A stretch of DNA of 64,000 bases, from positions 1 through 64,000 of the forward strand of contig CAZXKO010000031.1 in assembly GCA_964641665.1 (NCBI GenBank). The letters run 5' to 3'. The notes below the pieces were generated by a model, which did not search any database, was not told where the DNA came from, and was given only the letters and a program-made list of their open reading frames with translations. The position numbers and the translations under genes were made by a program. The DNA comes from Gp1-AA133 sp964641665 (GTDB lineage: Bacteria; Acidobacteriota; Terriglobia; Terriglobales; Acidobacteriaceae). Positions within the stretch are counted from its first letter, which is position 1. Each line of letters begins with the position of its first letter. This document shows positions 54,962 through 61,598 of this stretch, piece after piece.

Positions 54962-55768
54962 ATGCTATCTGGAGGGCAGAGCCTGCGTGTCCTGCGCGAG
55001 CAACTTGGTCTTACGATGCGCGACGTGGAGACCGCCAGTGCGGCCATCGCGGCAAAGCACAAGAGCGACGAATTCGCGATCCCGCCCAGCCGCTTGTCGG
55101 ATATCGAAACCAAGGGCGTGGTGCCGAGTATCTACCGGATCTATTCCCTGTCGGTAATCTACCGCCGCGACGCACGCGAGTTGCTTTCCTTTTTCGGTGT
55201 CGATTTAAACCGGTCGGCTGAAGATCTGCATCTGGCCAGCCCGCCCAAGTCGCACGTTTCCGATGCTCTGCAGGGCAGCTCGGCGGCGCGGATTCCCGTG
55301 CGCCTGGACCCGAGCTTTGATCTGCGGATCACAGTGAACATGGGCCGAGTAGTGGAACAGTGGGGCGTGGTTCCCCTGAATTATCTGGCCCAGTTCGCCG
55401 ACCGGAAATACACCTACGGATATATTGGCAGCGAGGATTTCACGATGTACCCAATCCTGCCGCCAGGAACATTCATTCAGATCGACGAATCCCGGAACCG
55501 CGTGATCGAAGGGGCGTGGCGGTCCGAGTACGAGCGGCCCATTTACTTCGTTGAGACCCGCGAGGGCTACACCTGCGCGTGGTGTGCGCTGCAGCAGGAA
55601 GGCCTCCTGTTGCAGTCGCATCCGTTGTCTCCGGTTCCGGTGAAGCTTCTGAAGCATCCCCAAGAGGCCGAAGTGATCGGTCAAGTCGTGGGGGTAGCGA
55701 TGCGGCTCGGGGAGTGGTCTACGGTCGAGGCTTTGTCAGATTCGCCAGAGCGCGCAGCACTGAACTGA
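54962..55768 (+). CDS. XRE-family regulator with S24-like C-terminal domain
   Basis: A 268-residue protein. The N-terminal helix-turn-helix (about residues 5-75) reads LRVLREQLGLTMRDVETASA, later IPPSRLSDIETKGVVPSIYR. The C-terminal half (about 135-260) has YIGSEDFTMYPILPPGTFIQ then IDESRNRVIEG, a fold like LexA/S24 peptidase domains but without a visible Ser-Lys dyad. It is likely a repressor responding to a ligand or a partner rather than self-cleaving. The ATG at 54962 has AAGGGGGG upstream. Its last 50 bp overlap, tail to tail, the next gene. Confidence 0.85.
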   Translation: MLSGGQSLRVLREQLGLTMRDVETASAAIAAKHKSDEFAIPPSRLSDIETKGVVPSIYRIYSLSVIYRRDARELLSFFGVDLNRSAEDLHLASPPKSHVSDALQGSSAARIPVRLDPSFDLRITVNMGRVVEQWGVVPLNYLAQFADRKYTYGYIGSEDFTMYPILPPGTFIQIDESRNRVIEGAWRSEYERPIYFVETREGYTCAWCALQQEGLLLQSHPLSPVPVKLLKHPQEAEVIGQVVGVAMRLGEWSTVEALSDSPERAALN

Positions 55769-56117
55769 GATGGCGGGAAGCGCCTGCCCCCGGTTGTGGA
55801 GGTACGACCTGTGACGACGCGTCACTTAACTTCTTCAGAAGATCGGCGGGTTCACGCTTAGTTCCGCGTCCGGAATCATCCAGATCCCGCGACAGCTCGC
55901 GCAGCGGCGTGCGGAGAATCGAGGAGACTACTCCGCGGTGAGCCTCGCCCAGAGCCCGCTGAGTGGCCTCATCTCCGTGGACTCGCGACAGTCCCCAATG
56001 CGTGTAGGAACCATCGCGCTGCCGCAAACCCGCCAGATACTCGAGTTTTCCCAACAAACCCGAAACCGCGAGCAGGGTCCTAGCTTGCAGGTCTTCGGCT
56101 GCTGACTTCAGCGACAT
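55719..56117 (-). CDS. hypothetical protein overlapping the XRE regulator gene
   Basis: A 132-residue protein with helices EDLQARTLLAVSGLLGKLEY then LAGLRQRDGSYTHWGLSRVH and a basic Lys/Arg-rich C-terminal tail (SDASSQVVPPQPGAGASR). The first 95 residues have a regular amphipathic pattern; the last 30 overlap the end of the convergent regulator gene. No family recognised. The start at 56117 begins a compact protein; the frame continues to 56210 through GC-rich leader. Confidence 0.6.
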   Translation of the reverse strand: MSLKSAAEDLQARTLLAVSGLLGKLEYLAGLRQRDGSYTHWGLSRVHGDEATQRALGEAHRGVVSSILRTPLRELSRDLDDSGRGTKREPADLLKKLSDASSQVVPPQPGAGASRHLSSVLRALANLTKPRP

Positions 56118-56222
56118 AGTTGTTACGGTTTCCGGAAACCCCAATGGCGCACCGGGGGGCGCGGCCGGAGCCGATATAGTGCAACTTATCACGGTGCGAA
56201 CCCTTCGCAAAGGAGATGCATC

Positions 56223-56375
56223 GTGAAAAAGCTCTTCTGGTTCATAGCTACATCCATTTTGTTATTGGGGGGGACGATCTCGACTCCGCTCCCGCTGAAG
56301 GCCGACGGAAACCCGCCGCCGATGTGCCCAACTGGCAAGATGGGGTGTAAGCCCGCCCTCGTGGCCCCAATGTGA
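56223..56375 (+). CDS. 50-residue exported Cys/Pro-rich peptide
   Basis: A GTG start with AAGGAG 8 nt upstream. The product has a signal sequence (KKLFWFIATSILLLGGTIS) followed by a short mature part with NPPPMCPTGKMGCKP, two cysteines that could pair. It lies 100 bp before the membrane protein gene. No family recognised. Confidence 0.65.
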   Translation: MKKLFWFIATSILLLGGTISTPLPLKADGNPPPMCPTGKMGCKPALVAPM

Positions 56376-56475
56376 AACGGGGTGAACTGGCAGAGAGTTG
56401 GCCCGAAAAGCGGCGCAACGGGCCGGAATAAGTTGAGAGCAGGCACCGGACGCGATATATTTTGGCTGGACTGAA

Positions 56476-57237
56476 ATGGCCGCACATCGCTTGCTCTATC
56501 TGTACCTGTGGATCGCGCCGCATGCTTTCCAGATGGCGTTAGCAGTCATGATGGTCCGTCGAAAACTGGTGCGAGAGTTCCCAGCGTTCTTTGTATACAC
56601 CGTGTTTGAGGTGTTGCAGTTCGTCGTATTGTTCGCGATGCACGAGATCGACGCCGTGTCGGCCGAGTCGTATACAGTGGCGTGGCTCGCCGGCGGCGCG
56701 GTGAGTATTGCGCTGCGATTCGCCATTGTCTACGAGATCTTCGACCACGTCTTCCGCAGTTATCCCACGCTCAAGGAACTGGGGGCGGTGATTTTCCGTT
56801 GGGCGACAGCAGTTCTGATGGTGGTCGCGGTGGTCCTGGTCGGATACAGCACGGGCGGGGAGATTGACCGAGCCACCATCGCTATTTCAATCGTCGACCG
56901 CGCCGTCAGCGTGGTGCAGTGCGGCTTGCTGGTGCTTTTGCTGCTGCTGTCGCGCTTTCTCAGTTTCTCGTGGCGCAGTTACGCGTTCGGGATTGCCCTG
57001 GGTCTGGGATTTTTTGCCAGCGTAGAACTGGGGATTTCCGCGATCCGCACCGAACTCGGCTTGGGCGTGGGGCTCGATGCCCTCGCCCTCGTGACAATGG
57101 CGACATACCATTGCTGTGTGTTGTTCTGGATCGTAGCACTGCTGCGGCCGCAACACGCGGTTGCTCCAGTGACCTCGGTTCCCGAACACAACCTTGAGCA
57201 CTGGAATAGTGCGCTCCAAAGGCTGCTCAATCCATGA
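56476..57237 (+). CDS. seven-helix membrane protein of unknown function
   Basis: A 253-residue integral membrane protein with about seven helices, e.g. FFVYTVFEVLQFVVLFAMHE, WLAGGAVSIALRFAIVYEIF, WATAVLMVVAVVLVGYSTGG and GLLVLLLLLSRFLSFSW. The pattern is one seen in acidobacteria-specific proteins of unknown function. It ends in ATGA, where the next gene starts, so the two are translated together. Confidence 0.75.
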   Translation: MAAHRLLYLYLWIAPHAFQMALAVMMVRRKLVREFPAFFVYTVFEVLQFVVLFAMHEIDAVSAESYTVAWLAGGAVSIALRFAIVYEIFDHVFRSYPTLKELGAVIFRWATAVLMVVAVVLVGYSTGGEIDRATIAISIVDRAVSVVQCGLLVLLLLLSRFLSFSWRSYAFGIALGLGFFASVELGISAIRTELGLGVGLDALALVTMATYHCCVLFWIVALLRPQHAVAPVTSVPEHNLEHWNSALQRLLNP

Positions 57238-57773
57238 CAGTCACCCTCATCCTCATCGGGTTCGCCGGTCTTGCGCTGTTGTTTTTTCTTTTCTGGATCC
57301 GGGGTCAGGGTCTCGATGTGGTGGATCTAGCCACTCTGGGTACCCGGTTGAAACCCCTGGATCTCGAAGCATTTCGAAACTTGATTGACGAGAGCGAAGA
57401 GGAGTTTCTGCGGGCGAATCTGTCGGCAAGCGAGTACCGTTCGCTGCGGCGAATGCGTCTACGGGCGGCTGTGGACTACGTAAGCGGGGTTTCCCGCAAC
57501 GCTGCGGTTCTCCTCCAACTTGGCCAGGCGGCTCGGCGCAGTGTCGACCCGGAGGTCGCGGAGGCGGGCCGTCGGTTGGTGGACAGTGCGGTGGAAGTCC
57601 GTATGTACGCGCTGCTAGCCATCTGCAAGCTCTATGTGCGAATCGCAGTGCCGGGAACGGTGCTCCAGCCGGTGGGTCTGGTCGACAACTACCAGCGGTT
57701 AAGCGACGGGGCCGCACTTCTCGGGCGGCTTCAAAATCCTGCCAAGCGCGGGCTGATCTCAACCGCGATCTAG
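57234..57773 (+). CDS. membrane-anchored hypothetical protein
   Basis: A 179-residue protein with one N-terminal membrane helix (VTLILIGFAGLALLFFLFWI) and a helical cytosolic or periplasmic part (LIDESEEEFLRANLSASEYR, then RMRLRAAVDYVSGVSRNAAV). It overlaps the preceding seven-helix protein gene by ATGA and probably works with it. Function unknown. Confidence 0.75.
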   Translation: MTVTLILIGFAGLALLFFLFWIRGQGLDVVDLATLGTRLKPLDLEAFRNLIDESEEEFLRANLSASEYRSLRRMRLRAAVDYVSGVSRNAAVLLQLGQAARRSVDPEVAEAGRRLVDSAVEVRMYALLAICKLYVRIAVPGTVLQPVGLVDNYQRLSDGAALLGRLQNPAKRGLISTAI

Positions 57774-57830
57774 CTTCAAAAGAAGAGCCTTAAGAGTGGT
57801 TTGCACTCCCCCGCTCCAGGAGAAAGGCCT

Positions 57831-58077
57831 GTTCGGTTTTCGGAACAGCCGAGGATGTTTTTCTTCGAATCCTGCCAAGCTGACTAGGATAGCCTCGCGC
57901 TGCGCAAGCAGCCCGGCTAAAGCCCGTGTCGAGTCTTCCCCCTCAAGAACACTCCATCACACGGGCTTTAGCTCTTGAAACCGGCCGGCCTTCCCTGACA
58001 TCAACGGACGGCACCTGAGCGTGGACAAACCAGGGCTCCGGCGTAGTGTGCGTGTCCGGTTTTCGGAACAGCCGAGG
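57831..58077. repeat. inverted repeat flanked by direct repeats in a convergent gap
   Basis: A 24-bp direct repeat (GTTCGGTTTTCGGAACAGCC then GAGG, 57831-57854, and the same with one mismatch at 58054-58077) brackets a perfect 14-bp inverted repeat, GCTAAAGCCCGTGT (57916-57929) and ACACGGGCTTTAGC (57959-57972). No gene is supported in the 310-bp gap. Confidence 0.75.
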
Positions 58078-58083
58078 CTGGAT

Positions 58084-59184
58084 CTAGGACGTTACACGCC
58101 GGAACTGACGAAGCGCTGCTCCCATGCGCTCGAGGCCGCCGCGCACGGTTTCTGTGGCTCCACATAGACCGATACGGAAGTGCTGGGGATGGTCAAAGAA
58201 CTCGCCAGGGACGACGCTGGTTTCAAACTGATTTCGTAGCAGGGTCACAAAATCAGTAGCACTCCCTGTGCGGAGGTGTGGGAACACAATCGTGCCAAAC
58301 TGAGTCTGTTCACACTGGAGTTCGGGATGACTGGCGAGAAATTCGTTTACCAGAGCGCGGTTGGTTTCGAGCAACGTGCGGGCACGAGCGCGAATGAGGT
58401 CAAGGTGGTCGAGGGCGACCACGGCCATGCACTCGGCGGGGTGAACGGGGGTGCCGTAGGTGAAATCCACCAACTGCCACATGCGTTGTACTAGATCAGG
58501 CGCGGCCAAAACCCAGCCGCACCGAATCCCGCTTAGACCGTACGCTTTGGTCAGGCTGCTGGTGACGACGAAGTTCGAGCCAAGATGGAAGGACGAACGC
58601 CAGGGGCGGTCAAACAAGGTCTCCAGGTAGACTTCGTCCACGAGCACGCGAGCACCGACCTTGGCTGCGATCTCGCCTACTTGCCGCAGGGTGTCGTCGT
58701 CGGTCAGCGCGCTGCTGGGGTTGTGCAGATTGCAGAGGATCACCAGGCGGACGTCGGGGGTGATCCGGCGTTCCAGTTCCCCCAGCCCCAGGCGGAAACC
58801 GCGGTCTGCCCGCCGTTCGAAGCGGTGCACGTTCGCTCCCAGATGGTCGAGGATAGCCAGCAGGGGATCGTATGTGGGTCGCTCGACCAGCACACCGTCG
58901 CCGCGATGAATCAGGGCAGAGAGCGCCAGGAAATTGGCCATAGAGGCGCCGAAGGTGTAAACGACGCACTGCTCCGGGACCCCGGCTTTCGCGGCCAGCC
59001 GCTGCATCAGTGGAGCGTAACCGTAGGGACCGGTGCCGCCGATTTCCAGGTCATCTAGTTTCAGGGGTAACTCGGCAAGGGGATAGGCCAACACTCCGCT
59101 AACGGCCAGATTGAACCGCGCCTCGGAACACAACTTCGCCCACGCCATGTAGCGCGAGACCGCGTCGGTGTGCGAGCCGCTCAT
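58084..59184 (-). CDS. PLP-dependent aminotransferase (class I/II)
   Basis: A 366-residue fold-type I aminotransferase. Substrate and cofactor residues are visible: NLHNPSSA (Asn about 155), VDEVYLE (Asp about 183), SSLTKAYGLSGIRCGW (PLP Lys about 213) and the late region for carboxylate binding. The specific amino acid is not predictable. The start at 59184 is coupled to the permease gene by ATGA (permease stop and this ATG overlap) and preceded by AGGAGAG. The same frame is open far upstream, through the permease gene, but that is an overlapping shadow. The genes are probably one operon: transport and conversion of an amino acid. Confidence 0.94.
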   Translation of the reverse strand: MSGSHTDAVSRYMAWAKLCSEARFNLAVSGVLAYPLAELPLKLDDLEIGGTGPYGYAPLMQRLAAKAGVPEQCVVYTFGASMANFLALSALIHRGDGVLVERPTYDPLLAILDHLGANVHRFERRADRGFRLGLGELERRITPDVRLVILCNLHNPSSALTDDDTLRQVGEIAAKVGARVLVDEVYLETLFDRPWRSSFHLGSNFVVTSSLTKAYGLSGIRCGWVLAAPDLVQRMWQLVDFTYGTPVHPAECMAVVALDHLDLIRARARTLLETNRALVNEFLASHPELQCEQTQFGTIVFPHLRTGSATDFVTLLRNQFETSVVPGEFFDHPQHFRIGLCGATETVRGGLERMGAALRQFRRVTS

Positions 59185-60629
59185 GCGGTCTCTCCTGGTC
59201 TTGGCAGGTTTTGTCCCGCCCCAAAATTGCCGCGGTTTCTGCGATCCCACGCCCAATAGACGGGGATCCCCGCCAGCAGCAGAGCAAAGCCTATGAGACT
59301 GTTCCGGGGATAGCGATAGAGCGAGTTTGCCACGACCCACCAGCATATCGCGATGAAGGCCAGGGTGGTCACGGGGTGGCCGGGGACACGGAATCCGGCA
59401 GGCGCAGTCATCGCTCCGAGGGCGGTGCGGCGCCGAAACACGAAGATCGTGGTCGCGGTCAGACCGAAGAAGAGGAAATCCATCGAGACAACGTAGTTCA
59501 GGATCTGCTCGTAACGGCCAGAGAGGGCGATCACCATAGTCCAAACACTCTGTAACAGGATGGCGACGACCGGGACGCGTGTGCGCGGATGCAGCCAAGC
59601 TACAGCCCGGAAGAACAGGCCGTCGTGGGCCATGGCGAAATACACTCGCGGGGCCGTCAGGATCGACTGGCTGAGGAAGCCCAGGGTGGAGATAGTGATG
59701 GCGGCAGCCATGAAGGTTGCGCCGCGCGGGCCGAAGGCCAGGCGCATAACTGCCGTCGCCGGGGCGGTGGTAGCCGCCAGGGCCTGAGGACCGAGGACGC
59801 GCACGCAAACCCAGTTCACGGCGGTGTACAGCAGCGCCACACCCAGAACCCCCAGCACCAGGCCGCGGGGCAAGTTACGGGCGGGATCCTTGACTTCGGC
59901 GGCAATGAAGTTGGCTGTCTGCCATCCGCCGTAGGCGAACAGCACGGGGATCATGGCCGCGCCGAACGACGAAAATGAGGTCCCCGGACCCGATGCGACG
60001 ACAGGAGTGGCCGGGACACCGGCCCGCGAGAACCCGCACACCACCAATGTAGCGATGGCTGCTATCTTCATGACCATCAGGACACTTTGGGTTCGACCGC
60101 CGATCTTGACGCCCAGACAGTTGATCAGAGTCAAGATGGCGAGAGCGCCGGTCGCAAGGAGCCAGTCGGGAGCTTGCCAGTTCGTGAGTTCGACGAAATA
60201 GCGCGCAAAGGTAACGGCTACGGCGGCCATTCCCCCGGTCTGAATCACCAAGAGCAAGACCCAGCCATACAGGAATGCAATCGAGGGGTGGTATGCCTGA
60301 CGCAGGTAGGCGTATTGGCCTCCGACTTCGGGCAAGGTGGCTGCCAGTTCGGCCCAGATGAAGGCGCCCGCCAAGCCGATCAGTCCACCGAACACCCATG
60401 CCCCCAAGATGAGGGCGGGGGTGTGCACCTGTCGAGCGACTACGTAGGGATTGATGAAAATGCCGGCTCCCACGATACCTCCCATGACCACCATGGCGGC
60501 GTCAAAGAGGCTCAGTTGCCGGACGAGGCTCGTTTTGGGATCGCGGGTGGGATCCGCGGCAGGCGCGTTGCTCACGTTGTAGGGTTGGCCCTGGTAAAAA
60601 CCGGAGTTACCCTTCCCGGTCCGGGGCAT
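59181..60629 (-). CDS. APC-family amino acid permease
   Basis: A 482-residue transporter with about 12 helices. The first helix region MVVMGGIVGAGIFINPYVVA carries the GxxGxGIF substrate-binding motif of the family, and GAFIWAELAATLPEVGGQYA and FIAAEVKDPARNLPRG are typical APC signatures. It imports or exchanges amino acids across the inner membrane. It is followed, with ATGA overlap, by an aminotransferase gene. Confidence 0.95.
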   Translation of the reverse strand: MPRTGKGNSGFYQGQPYNVSNAPAADPTRDPKTSLVRQLSLFDAAMVVMGGIVGAGIFINPYVVARQVHTPALILGAWVFGGLIGLAGAFIWAELAATLPEVGGQYAYLRQAYHPSIAFLYGWVLLLVIQTGGMAAVAVTFARYFVELTNWQAPDWLLATGALAILTLINCLGVKIGGRTQSVLMVMKIAAIATLVVCGFSRAGVPATPVVASGPGTSFSSFGAAMIPVLFAYGGWQTANFIAAEVKDPARNLPRGLVLGVLGVALLYTAVNWVCVRVLGPQALAATTAPATAVMRLAFGPRGATFMAAAITISTLGFLSQSILTAPRVYFAMAHDGLFFRAVAWLHPRTRVPVVAILLQSVWTMVIALSGRYEQILNYVVSMDFLFFGLTATTIFVFRRRTALGAMTAPAGFRVPGHPVTTLAFIAICWWVVANSLYRYPRNSLIGFALLLAGIPVYWAWDRRNRGNFGAGQNLPRPGETA

Positions 60630-60752
60630 TGTACACCCCGCAGACTTGAGGCCCAGGCGTCGGACTAGACTGGCTCAGAACACCTGCTGGGCGCGGATTT
60701 TGCAGCACGTTTCTGATTTTTGGCTTATGCTAGCGCACGAGGCATTGACCCT

Positions 60753-61556
60753 ATGCCGGGGCTTCGCTCGGGGTGTGCGAGAGTAGTGATTGCGCTGGTT
60801 TGCGCCGTTGTGTTTCTCCAAGCGGGCTATGGCGCCGGTAGCGGGATAACGGCAGGGCCTTCCTCATCCGTGGTTCCTCCAACCTTTGTTTTTGCGTTTG
60901 TGGGCGGGTTTGTCCATCGCGATGATACGCGGCATGCGGAGGTGCGGCTCATCCAGCGGCTTCGCGAGGAATATCCGAAAGACGTCGAGAGCCTGGTGTT
61001 CGAGAATCGCCGCTACCGGGACGCTTACCGGATGATTCGGGAGCGACTGGATGTCAATCATGACGGCAAGTTGTCAGACGAAGAGAAGCAGAAGGCTCGC
61101 ATTCTGCTGTTCGGACATAGTTGGGGAGCGTCGGCGGCAGTGTCGCTAGCGCGGAACTTAGAGCGAGACGGGATCCCGGTTCTGCTAACCGCCCAAGTGG
61201 ATAGCGTTGCCAAACGGGGCCAGAACGACGCGGTCATTCCCGCGAACGTTCGCGAAGCCGTGAACTTCTACCAGACGGCAGGACTCGTTCATGGGAGAGT
61301 CAAGATCACGGCTGCCGATCCGAGGCGGACGAAGATCCTTGGCAACTTCCATCTTTCCTACAACCAACCGCTGGTGGGGTGCCGAGACTATCCCTGGTAT
61401 GACCTTTTCTTTACGCGACCACATACGGCGATCGAATGCGATCCGAATGTGTGGTCGCAAATCGAATCGTTGGTCAGAAATCAGTTGCCTGATCTCGGCG
61501 GCCAGGCGGTCACCGAGCCTTCGTCCGCTTCGGCGACCTCAGCCGGGCATCGATAG
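60753..61556 (+). CDS. exported alpha/beta-hydrolase-like protein with an EF-hand
   Basis: A 267-residue protein. The signal sequence (VVIALVCAVVFLQAGYGAG) is followed by a Rossmann-like start (TFVFAFVGGFVHRDDTRHAE). A perfect EF-hand loop, DVNHDGKLSDEE, lies about 13 residues before the strand and nucleophile elbow LFGHSWGASAAVSLA (Ser about 125). NFHLSYNQP near 210 could hold the catalytic His. The combination suggests a Ca-dependent esterase or lipase, but the Asp is not clear. The start at 60753 was chosen; 60720 is in frame. No operon partner: divergent from the permease and convergent with the rhamnosidase. Confidence 0.75.
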   Translation: MPGLRSGCARVVIALVCAVVFLQAGYGAGSGITAGPSSSVVPPTFVFAFVGGFVHRDDTRHAEVRLIQRLREEYPKDVESLVFENRRYRDAYRMIRERLDVNHDGKLSDEEKQKARILLFGHSWGASAAVSLARNLERDGIPVLLTAQVDSVAKRGQNDAVIPANVREAVNFYQTAGLVHGRVKITAADPRRTKILGNFHLSYNQPLVGCRDYPWYDLFFTRPHTAIECDPNVWSQIESLVRNQLPDLGGQAVTEPSSASATSAGHR

Positions 61557-61598
61557 GCTGCCCGGTCGGAACAACCGTCGGTTTCACCCCGCGTACTT

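Noticed and set aside
59185..59808. N-terminal extension of the aminotransferase frame
   Set aside because: The frame stays open through the permease gene but encodes an Arg/Pro-rich shadow; the true start is the ATG coupled to the permease stop.
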